A stretch of 51,694 bases of DNA. It comes from an uncultured Muribaculaceae bacterium (GTDB lineage: Bacteria > Bacteroidota > Bacteroidia > Bacteroidales > Muribaculaceae). The notes beneath the pieces were generated by a model. The model was not told where the DNA came from. It ran no database searches and saw nothing but the letters and a program-made list of their open reading frames with translations. The DNA lies in the NCBI GenBank assembly GCA_910586455.1, contig CAJUHX010000009.1, forward strand, positions 1-51,694, given 5' to 3'. Numbering within the stretch: the first letter of the stretch is position 1; the number at the start of each line of letters is the position of its first letter. Shown piece by piece: positions 8,204 through 16,630 of this stretch. Both the position numbers and the translations under genes were made by a program.

Positions 8204-11200
8204 TTAGAAAGTTACTTCCAGACCGAGTTCGTACTGACGGGTGTTCGGATAGAAGAATGTAACGATGTTGCTGCCAGGTTCGGGGTCAAAACCGGTGAAG
8301 CCGGTGAAAGTAAGCAGGTTACGGCCGGTGAAGTGGAAGTTCAGACCCTTGAGCGAAAGTTTGTCGGTGAACGATTTGGGGCAGTTATACATAAGGGTAA
8401 GGTTCTTCAGACGCAGGAACGACGCATCTTCGAGCAGGTGGTCGTCGAACTGGATAGTCGAACCGAACTTAGGTATGTCGGTAATCTGGCCGGGATGTGT
8501 CCAGATGTTGAACATGGTAGTCATCTGGTTGTAGCTTGCGGCGTTGTCACTCGAGGGGCTTTCGAGGAAGAAGCGGTCGTTGTTGACCATGTACTTCTTG
8601 GCGGCCCATGCAAAGTCGGCACGCAGGGCAAAGCCCTTCCAGCGCACGTCGGCGCCGAAACCACCGGTGATAGGAGCAGTGCAGCTCTTGCCGAGGAGCT
8701 GGCTATCGCGTTCTACATTGTATTCCTTGGTGATGTTGCCATCCTTATCGTACCACTGGGGTTCGCCGGTTTCGGGGTCAACACCTGCATATTTCACCAT
8801 GTAGAATTCCGAAGCATCATGGCCTACGGTGTAGGCTAAAAGTCTGCTGGGGAATGCCTGCTGGTCCATGCCGTCGAAAAGCGAGGTAATGCGGTTGGCG
8901 TTGTAGTTGAAGTTTGCGCGCAGGCCGAAATACCAGTCTTTAGTTTGGATAATGTCGGCCTGAAGGTCGATGTCGATACCAGTGTTGGTCATGTTACCGA
9001 TATTGTGGAGGATTGAACTCCAACCTGTAGTGTACGAAACGGGCACATTCACAAGCATGTCGCAGGTTTCCTTGCGATAGAAGTCGATATCGGCAGTGAG
9101 GTGATTGAATACACGGAAGTTCAGACCGAGGTCCCATGCCTTTACGGTTTCCCACTGAAGTTTGGGATTATCAACCGAAGAAAGTCCCCAGCCGGGCTTG
9201 CCGTTATAAGTAACAGTGTAAGGTTTTACGAGGCCCATGTAGGCATAGTTGCCGATACCGGCGTTACCGGTGGTACCGTAGCTAAGACGGAGGCGGGCCT
9301 GATCGAGCCATTTAACATCCTGAAGGAATTTTTCGTTCTTCATGTTCCACATTGCACCGAGCGACCAGAAAGTCGACCAGCGGTTGCCGGGAGCGAACTT
9401 CGACGAACCGTCGCGACGGAGGTTGGCGTCGATGAAGTAGAGGTCGTTGTACGAATAGCCGAGGTTGAAGAAGTACGAGTTGAACACTTCGTCAGATATC
9501 GAGTTAACGACGTTCGACATGGTAATTTCTGTACCATTGCTGAGAAGCATAAAGTGGTCGTTGTACTGACCTGAGGTCGAAGCGCCGAAACCGTTTGAAC
9601 GGGTAATGATTGATTCTTCACCTACAAGGAATGTAAAGTCATGGATATCGGCGAATGTATGACGGTACTCTGCAGTGTTAGTATAGGTGAAAGTATAGTA
9701 GCGTGAGGTCTGCTTCTGGTTGAAACCGGCGGTGAGTCCGTCGTCCATGGCAGTACCCCAGGGGAAGCTGCCGAAGGGAGTTTCGATTGAGGCAGCGTGG
9801 GGATGGATACGGTTGTGAATCTGAGCTTCGTAAGCGTCAACGTTCTGCTGTGCGCGGATAGTGAGGCCGGCCAGCGGAGTGATAGTTTCGCTGAGGGTTA
9901 CGTTGGCGGTAACGCGGTCGGTGTACGAATCACGCCACTGTTCGCTGAAGTCGGGGCGCCACAGAGCGGTATAGAGCAGACGGTCGGCACGTTCGCCGAA
10001 CTGAATTGAGCCGTCGGCTGCGCGGGTCCAGTATCTGGCCGAGTCGTAGGGGCGGGCCATACGAGCCATAACAATGGGGTTGTTGAGGTTCACACCTTCA
10101 CCGTTATAAATGAGGTTCGAGTATACGTTGGTCTCGTTCTTGGTATAACCGAGGTTAACCTGAGCACCGAGGCGGAACCAGTCGTTTACTTTGCTGTCGA
10201 CGGTAGCACGGAGAGTGGTACGGCGCATACCCGATTTGGTAATAATACCCTGCTGGTCGAGGTGACCGAGCGATACATAGTAGCTGGCTTTTTCGCCACC
10301 GCCCTGCAGAGCAGCCTCAAGACTGTAGGTAGGAGCGGCCGATTCGAAAAATTCATCGAGCCAGTTAGTATCTACACCATATTTATATACAAGTTCGTAT
10401 GCCTCATCGGGAACCTTGTTGCCAATCATCTGGCTGAACTTGATATATTCGTCGGCGTTCATCATGTCCATGTTGTCGCCTGCCATCTGCGACCAACCGT
10501 AGCTGGCACGGATAGAAAGCTGAGCCTGCTCGCCGAAACGGCCTTTTTTGGAAGTGATAACGATAACACCGTTGGCAGCACGCGAACCGTAGATGGCAAC
10601 CGAAGCGGCGTCCTTAAGTACGGTTATGCTTGCGATATCCTGAGGATTGAGCGTGGTGAAGACGCTCGGCGACACGGGAGCGCCGTCGAGGATAAACAGC
10701 GGGGTATTGGAGGCGTTGAGCGAGTTTGTACCGCGAATCTGGATACTGGCATTTACTGAGGAGGGGTCACCGGAGTTAGAATAAATATTCAGACCGGCCA
10801 CCTGACCCTGAAGAGCATCGACGAAAGTCGGGGTAGGCACATTCTCGAATGTAGCCTCGCCGACTACGGCGACAGAACCTACAACCGAACCGATTTTCTT
10901 AGCAGTACCGTAACCGGTAACTACAAGTTGTTCAAGAACTTCGGTCGAAGGATCGAGGGCGATAAACATTTCGCCCGCTTCGGCAGCAACAGTTTTGGTT
11001 TGCATGCCTACATACGACACAGTAATCTCTTTTACTGACGCCGGGCAGACGAGAACGAACTTACCGTCGATATCGGTAGTCACACCCTCAGTGCTGCCAG
11101 CCGGCTGAACGGAAGCTCCGATGACGGGGTCGTCATTGGTAGCATCCACGACCGTACCGCGCAGTGTACGTGTCTGAGCCGACACACACAAGCTGACCGA

Positions 11201-11236
11201 CAGTACTGCCAGAAGTAATAGAAACAGCTTTTTCAT
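8204..11236 (-). CDS. SusC/RagA family TonB-linked outer-membrane transporter
   Basis: 1010 residues. Signal peptide (1-21), then a carboxypeptidase-D-like beta-sandwich domain (about 22-105, RTLRGTVVDATNDDPVIGAS), a TonB box region near QLVVTGYGT, the plug domain with LQGQVAGLNI, IQIRGTNSLN, PLFILDGAP and SITVLKDAASVAIYGSRAANG, and a 22-strand barrel ending in the aromatic residue of GLEVTF. No N-terminal STN domain is present, so no built-in anti-sigma signalling. It imports substrate captured by the SusD partner using TonB energy. First gene of a three-gene operon with its promoter at 11337-11344 and a leader of about 95 nt. Confidence 0.97.
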   Translation of the reverse strand: MKKLFLLLLAVLSVSLCVSAQTRTLRGTVVDATNDDPVIGASVQPAGSTEGVTTDIDGKFVLVCPASVKEITVSYVGMQTKTVAAEAGEMFIALDPSTEVLEQLVVTGYGTAKKIGSVVGSVAVVGEATFENVPTPTFVDALQGQVAGLNIYSNSGDPSSVNASIQIRGTNSLNASNTPLFILDGAPVSPSVFTTLNPQDIASITVLKDAASVAIYGSRAANGVIVITSKKGRFGEQAQLSIRASYGWSQMAGDNMDMMNADEYIKFSQMIGNKVPDEAYELVYKYGVDTNWLDEFFESAAPTYSLEAALQGGGEKASYYVSLGHLDQQGIITKSGMRRTTLRATVDSKVNDWFRLGAQVNLGYTKNETNVYSNLIYNGEGVNLNNPIVMARMARPYDSARYWTRAADGSIQFGERADRLLYTALWRPDFSEQWRDSYTDRVTANVTLSETITPLAGLTIRAQQNVDAYEAQIHNRIHPHAASIETPFGSFPWGTAMDDGLTAGFNQKQTSRYYTFTYTNTAEYRHTFADIHDFTFLVGEESIITRSNGFGASTSGQYNDHFMLLSNGTEITMSNVVNSISDEVFNSYFFNLGYSYNDLYFIDANLRRDGSSKFAPGNRWSTFWSLGAMWNMKNEKFLQDVKWLDQARLRLSYGTTGNAGIGNYAYMGLVKPYTVTYNGKPGWGLSSVDNPKLQWETVKAWDLGLNFRVFNHLTADIDFYRKETCDMLVNVPVSYTTGWSSILHNIGNMTNTGIDIDLQADIIQTKDWYFGLRANFNYNANRITSLFDGMDQQAFPSRLLAYTVGHDASEFYMVKYAGVDPETGEPQWYDKDGNITKEYNVERDSQLLGKSCTAPITGGFGADVRWKGFALRADFAWAAKKYMVNNDRFFLESPSSDNAASYNQMTTMFNIWTHPGQITDIPKFGSTIQFDDHLLEDASFLRLKNLTLMYNCPKSFTDKLSLKGLNFHFTGRNLLTFTGFTGFDPEPGSNIVTFFYPNTRQYELGLEVTF

Positions 11237-11336
11237 ACTAAATTTTATTAGACATAAATGATTAAATAATTGAGTCAGAACGTTTTTAGCAATTAGTTGG
11301 ATATTAGATTCCCAAAAGTGATATGCTATTCAATTG

Positions 11337-11344
11337 CAAAGGTA
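11337..11344 (-). promoter_or_regulatory. susC promoter box
   Basis: The minus strand reads TACCTTTG, an exact TAnnTTTG match, about 100 bp before susC. The 250-bp gap 11237-11486 otherwise holds AT-rich leader DNA and the hairpin after lptD; I see no ECF-sigma or anti-sigma gene nearby. Confidence 0.7.
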
Positions 11345-11458
11345 ATTAAAATTTGTGAAATTCCAAATTTAAAACAAAAAAAACACACTTTTAACACAAT
11401 AGTTGTCAAGAAGTGTTTTTTTGAGGTCAATATGCCACATCCGGTATCCCGGCCTATT

Positions 11459-11482
11459 GTTGCGACGGCGTCCCGTCACAAC
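11459..11482 (-). terminator. Hairpin after lptD, weak terminator candidate
   Basis: Arms 11459-11468 and 11473-11482 pair over 10 positions (one G-U type pair) with a 4-nt loop, four bases after the lptD stop. There is no good T-run behind it on the minus strand, so termination is uncertain. Confidence 0.4.
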
Positions 11483-11486
11483 TATC

Positions 11487-14237
11487 TTAATACCAGCTTA
11501 CGCCATTGGAGGTGCTGGAGCGTTTGTCGTACTTGAGGTCGGAGAGCATGCTCGATTTTACCGCTATATGGAAGTTATAGCTCTTGTAGGGACCGACAGG
11601 TACGAAACTGGCTGTCATGGTAAAGCAGTGGAGGTCGCGCGAAATGTTGCAGTTCATGTAGGCCAGGCGGCGTGTGTCGAAGTTGTACGAGGCGGAGAAC
11701 GAAAAGTTCCACTCCTTGGTGGGCTGTATGTTGCCCGAGAGGCTCAGGTTCTGCGTTATCCGGGGGTCGTACTCCATCTTCTGCTTGTTGAATGTTCCGT
11801 AGCCGTAGCCTATACTATAATTAAATGTAAGACTCCACGGCACCGACCATTTGGCGTATCCTTCCTCGGTAAGCTCTATATCGGAGTTCCCCGGGTTCTC
11901 CTGCCGGTCGCGTTCGGCACCGGAGGCCAGGCGATGACTTTGGTCGGCGTTCTGTTGGTCGTCGGCCATGTCAGTGTCTTTGGGTTTACGTTTGAAAGTG
12001 TCGTTATTAAATGTGTAGCTGAACGATGTACCGGTGCTCGACAGCCTGCCGATGCCTTTGCCGGCCTTCCAGCGGGGTATGTTCACACGCACCGGGTTGC
12101 CGGCTTCGTTGAGCTGGTAGGTGTACACGTCCCATGTGGCGGAGAGGTTGAGGTTGAAGCCTTTGGTGAGGCGCAGCAGTATCGAGGTGTTGAGGTTCGA
12201 CCAGTTGAGCGAGTCGGCGGCGAAGTTGTAACTTTCGCTGATGCTGAGGTTCTCGATAAGCGATATTTTCTTTTCGCCGGTGGAGTCGGCGTCGGATTTC
12301 ACTTTCATTTCCAGGTTGTTCGACAGCGAGAACGACACCGAGCCGTTCTTGCCCTCGGACGGCACACCGAAGAGTGCGTTTGGAAAGTAGTTGTAACGGC
12401 GGGTCTGCTGTCGTCCTTGGGCGTCGGTATAGTCATAGCTGCCGTAATAGCCAAAGAAGTTGCTGCCGAAGTCGGGCGAACCGTTGAAACTCACCGAGGG
12501 GGTCATCACATGGCGAATCATCTTTATCTTCTTGGCCAGAAATGGCAGCGGACGATAAAAGCCGTACACCTTGGTATCGAGCGAAACCGAGGCGTTGAAA
12601 TCCCATACGTTATACAGGCTGTAGCTGGTGTCGCAAATCTCGACCGAGGCGTTGGGATCCCACTGGCGACGCACTTTCGAGGTGTACATGCGGTCGTTGA
12701 GCTGCACCGAAGGAGTCACATTGATGTAGTTGAACATGTTGAAGGTGGCCGAAATGGGCACCGAGTGCTTGAAGCCGTTGCGCCAGTCTTTAATAAGACT
12801 CTTTTTAAAGAATACGTTCTGCTTGGCTGTCAGCGAGTTTTGAAACTGACCGCTATAGCTCATACGTATTTTTTCGTACCAGCGTTCGCCGCCCACAGCG
12901 CGCTTGCGCTTGAAGGGGTATATCTGGCTCATGGTAACGGTGAGGTTGGGGAAGCTTACCGCCAGGGTGGAGTCCTGCGTGCGCTGCGCCACGTTCATGT
13001 TGGCCGAGAACGACCACTTGGAGTTAGGTATGCGGTAGGTGAGGTTGACGGTGCTGCTCTTGGTGTTTTCGGTAAACGACGGCGAATAGTAGGAGTTGAG
13101 GTCGTTGCGAGTATAGCCTGAGGTGGTGAAGTTGACCGAGGCCGAGAGGTTCATGTTTGGGTTCGCCTTGGCATCCTGGGTGTGGTTCCATATAATCTGG
13201 AAGTTGGTCTGGGCCGAGTAGTCCGGGTCGCCTTTCTCGCCGTATATGGTCTTGAGGTAAGCCAGGTTGAACGAGCCGGAGTATTTGTATCGCTTCACAT
13301 AGCTGGAGCGGGCGTTCACACCCCACGAACCTTTGGTATATATCTCGCCGGTAAGTGCCAGGTCCATATTGTTGGATAAGGCAAAGTAATATCCGCCGTC
13401 GCGCAGGTAGAAGCCGCGGTTGTAGTCGTCGCCAAAGGAGGGCACGATAACGCCCGACGAGTATTTTTCGCTGAAGGGGAAGTAGCCGAACGGAGCAGCC
13501 AGAGGCAGCGGCAGGCCGGCGAGTACCAGATACACCGGTCCGGTGACCACGTTGCTGCCGGGCGTAACCTTGGCCTTGGTGAGATTGAAATAGAAGTGTG
13601 GACAATCGTGGTCATCGCAGGTGGTGTAGCGTCCGTCCTTGATGTAGAACACATTTGATGTATCCTTTTTGGTGGTGCCGCCTGTGAGGTATCCTTCGCC
13701 TTGCTGTGTGACCACATTGCGTATATAGCCTTTCTCGGTTTCGAAGTTATAGCGCATGGTCGAGGCCTCGTAATCGGTGCCTCCCTCGCTGAACACGGGC
13801 TTACCTATCAGCTCGCCCACCGAGTCGGGACGTCCGGTGGCATAGACGGTATTGTCTTCGAGGCTCATTTCTATACATTCGGCGTCGAGCTTTATGTCGC
13901 CATAGCTCACCGAGCCTTTGCCATACATAAAGGCCGAGTCGCGGCGCACAATAAGCATGGAGTCGGCCGAGGAGAAATCTACAGCCGCGTCGAGGTCGAC
14001 GCGCGAGTTCACGATACGGCTTTTCGCAGCAGCAGCTACAGTGTGTGTGTCCGCCGCCACGCTGTCGGCAGCCATTGCATAGGCAGCCGCCGTGTCGGCC
14101 ATCCGCATAAGTGCGGTATCAACCTGCGTAGTGTCAGCTACATCCATAAGCCCGAGCGCTTCGACACCTGAAGCCAGGGCCGGAGCTAAAGCACTCAGCA
14201 ATAAGGATAACAATATATATAGCGGTGATTTTCGCAC
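11487..14237 (-). CDS. lptD: LptD-family LPS assembly outer-membrane protein
   Basis: 916 residues, the usual length of Bacteroidetes LptD-like proteins. A signal peptide (1-22) and an Ala/Asp-rich linker precede an OstA/LptA-like beta-jellyroll region (about 85-235; YGKGSVSYGDIKLDAECIEM and related repeats, as in the LPS-transport bridge), then a large beta-barrel of alternating aromatic strands running to the C-terminus. The block VYLVLAGLPLPLAAPFGYFPF resembles the conserved LptD stretch P.p....P.g.fPf. It would insert LPS into the outer leaflet together with LptE. Only one close Cys pair (CDDHDC) is visible, unlike the four Cys of E. coli LptD. Own promoter at 14260-14267. Confidence 0.85.
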   Translation of the reverse strand: MRKSPLYILLSLLLSALAPALASGVEALGLMDVADTTQVDTALMRMADTAAAYAMAADSVAADTHTVAAAAKSRIVNSRVDLDAAVDFSSADSMLIVRRDSAFMYGKGSVSYGDIKLDAECIEMSLEDNTVYATGRPDSVGELIGKPVFSEGGTDYEASTMRYNFETEKGYIRNVVTQQGEGYLTGGTTKKDTSNVFYIKDGRYTTCDDHDCPHFYFNLTKAKVTPGSNVVTGPVYLVLAGLPLPLAAPFGYFPFSEKYSSGVIVPSFGDDYNRGFYLRDGGYYFALSNNMDLALTGEIYTKGSWGVNARSSYVKRYKYSGSFNLAYLKTIYGEKGDPDYSAQTNFQIIWNHTQDAKANPNMNLSASVNFTTSGYTRNDLNSYYSPSFTENTKSSTVNLTYRIPNSKWSFSANMNVAQRTQDSTLAVSFPNLTVTMSQIYPFKRKRAVGGERWYEKIRMSYSGQFQNSLTAKQNVFFKKSLIKDWRNGFKHSVPISATFNMFNYINVTPSVQLNDRMYTSKVRRQWDPNASVEICDTSYSLYNVWDFNASVSLDTKVYGFYRPLPFLAKKIKMIRHVMTPSVSFNGSPDFGSNFFGYYGSYDYTDAQGRQQTRRYNYFPNALFGVPSEGKNGSVSFSLSNNLEMKVKSDADSTGEKKISLIENLSISESYNFAADSLNWSNLNTSILLRLTKGFNLNLSATWDVYTYQLNEAGNPVRVNIPRWKAGKGIGRLSSTGTSFSYTFNNDTFKRKPKDTDMADDQQNADQSHRLASGAERDRQENPGNSDIELTEEGYAKWSVPWSLTFNYSIGYGYGTFNKQKMEYDPRITQNLSLSGNIQPTKEWNFSFSASYNFDTRRLAYMNCNISRDLHCFTMTASFVPVGPYKSYNFHIAVKSSMLSDLKYDKRSSTSNGVSWY

Positions 14238-14259
14238 GTTGTGATTTCCTTTTAGCCCA

Positions 14260-14267
14260 CAAAGTTA
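14260..14267 (-). promoter_or_regulatory. lptD promoter box
   Basis: The minus strand reads TAACTTTG, an exact TAnnTTTG match, giving a short leader of about 17 nt before the lptD start. Confidence 0.7.
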
Positions 14268-14304
14268 CGAAAATTTCAGCTATTAGAGGTCAGGATTGTA
14301 CTAA

Positions 14305-15066
14305 TTAACATTTTGCCGCCGCTGTAATGCCCCGGGGAGCCCAGCGGATGCGCAGGCCTACGGCACGCACGCCGTCGTGCACAATCTCACATTCACTGTC
14401 GTGTCCCTGCGACGCCACACGCAGCTGCACGGTCTGGCCGAAGTGGCACTCGTGGTGGTAGCAGATGTCGATACGGCGTATGGTGTTGTGGTCGAAGTGC
14501 TCCAGGGGCCAGTAGTTTAGCACCAGGGCCAGATAGCGCACCGAGTTCACGTGGCGGTTGAAGTCGATGTCGCAGTATTTAAAGGTATAGTCCTGCACCG
14601 AGGCGTCGGCCGGAAGTGCGGGCAACCGCACCGGCTTGGCTACAGGACAGGGCCTTGACGACACCGGAAAGGCGTCCTGCTCGAATGCTGTAAGGTCGGC
14701 CACACAGCGTCGCTCCACGTCGATGGCTGTCCACATGGTGCGTATGTAACCTATTGGCTGTCCGTCGCCACCGGCGACTGCAAAGCAGCGGTCGCAAAAG
14801 CGGCGGTTATAGCTTTCAATCCAGGTGGTAAGACAGTAGTCTTCGTTAATATCGGGGTAACGTTGCATCTCGATACTGATTTTCGACAACACCCAGGCGA
14901 TTCCGTGCACCGAAAGTGTGGCATAGCCTATACCGAGGGCGTTGGCGTGCTCGGTAGCAACTTCAATAACTCGCTGCACCAGCAGGGTCAGAGGCATTGA
15001 CGACTGTGCGCCGGCCTCGCCGGCAGTGAGATAATAGCAATGGGTAAATTCGACATTCTGTTCCAT
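14305..15066 (-). CDS. Acyl-ACP thioesterase
   Basis: 253 residues, tandem hot-dog fold typical of bacterial relatives of plant FatA/FatB enzymes, which release fatty acids from acyl carrier protein. First hot-dog about residues 5-125 (LVQRVIEVATEHANALGIG, VLSKISIEMQRYP), second from about 150 with YCDIDFNRHVNSVRYL, the N-R-H-V-N segment holding the catalytic Asn/His, as in FatA. The later Met at 15066 is preferred over one at 15108 because family members start with this short lead-in to the first hot-dog. No convincing TAnnTTTG box directly upstream was seen. Confidence 0.85.
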   Translation of the reverse strand: MEQNVEFTHCYYLTAGEAGAQSSMPLTLLVQRVIEVATEHANALGIGYATLSVHGIAWVLSKISIEMQRYPDINEDYCLTTWIESYNRRFCDRCFAVAGGDGQPIGYIRTMWTAIDVERRCVADLTAFEQDAFPVSSRPCPVAKPVRLPALPADASVQDYTFKYCDIDFNRHVNSVRYLALVLNYWPLEHFDHNTIRRIDICYHHECHFGQTVQLRVASQGHDSECEIVHDGVRAVGLRIRWAPRGITAAAKC

Positions 15067-15150
15067 ATCAGCAAAAGAGATAAATAATTGCCATGCAGGT
15101 TGCGGCATATCCGCCCGATTTCAGAGGCAGTTTAAAATAGTATAATATGA

Positions 15151-15188
15151 ACAAAGCGCTGCGTCGAAAAGTTGACGCAGCGCTTTGT
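15151..15188. terminator. 15-bp perfect hairpin terminator
   Basis: Arms 15151-15165 and 15174-15188 are perfect complements (ACAAAGCGCTGCGTC) with an 8-nt loop. It lies 21 bp after the OmpA-family stop codon and before the thioesterase. The flanks are T-rich on both sides, so it can end transcription mainly on the minus strand and possibly in both directions. Confidence 0.85.
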
Positions 15189-15209
15189 TTTAAATTTTCG
15201 GCAGACGTA

Positions 15210-16430
15210 TTATTCAGCTTCTTCGATTGTGACTGCGCGGTCGAGAGCCACGTACTTTTCACCAAGGTCGCAGAGGTTGCCGTTGTTGGTGGTGGCGGTG
15301 AGCTGCGAAGCGGGAACGCCGTTCTTCACGAGCTGCTTGTAAACGCCATCGACACGGGCCTTGCGCAGACGGATGTTGACCTGCTCGGTGCCGGTGTAGT
15401 TGTCGGCCCAGCCGGTGAGTACATAGTTGGTCTTGCTGTTCGACTTCATCACTTCGGAGATAGCACCGAGGATGTTGCGGTCTTCGCGGGTCAGGCGGCT
15501 TACACCAATGGGGTAGTAGATGGTGGCAAGGGGAGCCTTTTCGGCTTCAACCTTTTCAACCGGACGGTTGAGGCAGTCGCGGAGCTGCGATTCGAGGTCG
15601 GCGATGCGGGCATCGGCGGCAGCCAGACGGGCGCGGAGTTCGTCGCAGTTCTCAGGTTCGGGGCAAACGGGCACGATAGGAGCCGACCAGCCGGTGGGAT
15701 TGAAGTTGTAGGTCAGACCCAGGTATGCCTGAAGAGAGCCGTAGGTACGGTTGTCTGAAGTCTTGCAGTCGATGTGACCGTCAAGACCGCTGAAACGGAG
15801 GTCGAGGTTGAGGTTGAGGTGCTTGTTGAGGCGGAACGAGTTGATAAGGCCTGCGCGTACGGTAAGGATGCGGTCGCTGCAGTTGTTCCAGTCGCCTTTT
15901 TCGTAAGTACCGTCGCTCTGGAGGTTGTACGAACGGTCAACCGACCAGTAGCCGCCTGCACCTACATAGAAGGTTGCGTTGTAAACGCGGTTGGGGTTAT
16001 AGCCGCACCACCAATTGGTAAGGTTCACCATCAGGTCGAAGGTTACACCGAATTCGTTTACATAAGTCTTGTAGTAACCGTCAACCATCTGGTTGGGGAT
16101 TACACCCACACCCGAATTGAAGTCGGAAAGACCTTTGCAGGCGAGGTATTCGCCACCCAGACGGCCACCGAATACAGGGGTGAACCATTTGCCGATGTAA
16201 AGACCGGCTGCGGGAGCGAAACGATCGCTCCATTTGCGGTGAACGTCGGCGTGCGAGAAGTAGTAGCTTACACCACCCTGACCGGTAATGAACCAATTGG
16301 ACTTGAAGCTATTGATAAGCAGACCCTGCGATGCGTCCTCTACATAGGTCACCTCGTTGGAGTTGCTCTGCGCCATCATGGCCTGACCGGCAAGCAGCGC
16401 GGCACATGCCAGAAGAGTAGCTTTTTTCAT
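15210..16430 (-). CDS. OmpA-family outer-membrane protein
   Basis: 406 residues. Signal peptide (1-20, ending MMAQS), an N-terminal beta-barrel of about 240 residues with aromatic strand ends, then a short coiled-coil linker (CDELRARLAAADARIADLE) and a C-terminal OmpA-like peptidoglycan-binding domain (about 295-400: TIYYPIGVSRLTREDRNIL, VLTGWADNYTGTEQVN, LRKARVDGVYKQLV, the latter matching the NxxLSxxRAxxV consensus). It tethers the outer membrane to peptidoglycan. Abundant in Bacteroidales. Single gene with strong terminator; the promoter is less clear than at other genes. Confidence 0.92.
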   Translation of the reverse strand: MKKATLLACAALLAGQAMMAQSNSNEVTYVEDASQGLLINSFKSNWFITGQGGVSYYFSHADVHRKWSDRFAPAAGLYIGKWFTPVFGGRLGGEYLACKGLSDFNSGVGVIPNQMVDGYYKTYVNEFGVTFDLMVNLTNWWCGYNPNRVYNATFYVGAGGYWSVDRSYNLQSDGTYEKGDWNNCSDRILTVRAGLINSFRLNKHLNLNLDLRFSGLDGHIDCKTSDNRTYGSLQAYLGLTYNFNPTGWSAPIVPVCPEPENCDELRARLAAADARIADLESQLRDCLNRPVEKVEAEKAPLATIYYPIGVSRLTREDRNILGAISEVMKSNSKTNYVLTGWADNYTGTEQVNIRLRKARVDGVYKQLVKNGVPASQLTATTNNGNLCDLGEKYVALDRAVTIEEAE

Positions 16431-16478
16431 AGAATCGAATATTAACGTTAATAAATATTTTTATTTTCCGTAAAAATG

Positions 16479-16487
16479 CAAATAGTA
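16479..16487 (-). promoter_or_regulatory. Possible promoter box of the OmpA gene
   Basis: The minus strand reads TACTATTTG, one base longer than the TAnnTTTG consensus. It would give a leader of about 40 nt. A second near-match (TAACTTAG, about 16546-16553) lies further upstream. Neither is exact. Confidence 0.35.
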
Positions 16488-16585
16488 CACAATTTATGTA
16501 TATAACACCAACTGTGCAAAATTGTTTTTAGTACAAATTCAAGGTGCTAAGTTACGTCTTTTTTTTTAAATTTCCTAAAAAAGGC

Positions 16586-16616
16586 AAAAAAAACTTGCCT
16601 TTTAGACAAGTTTTTT
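16586..16616 (-). terminator. Terminator of tkt with overlapping alternative stem
   Basis: Arms 16586-16597 and 16607-16616 pair through AAAAAACTTG/CAAGTTTTTT, giving a T-run on the minus strand just after the tkt stop. The same TTGCC segment (16595-16599) can instead pair with GGCAA at 16583-16587, so two mutually exclusive stems exist. Confidence 0.7.
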
Positions 16617-16630
16617 AACCTTTCCTGTAT

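Noticed and set aside
11403..13121. Plus-strand open frame of 572 codons
   Set aside because: It lies fully antisense to lptD, has no domain or promoter, and its composition mirrors the lptD codons.
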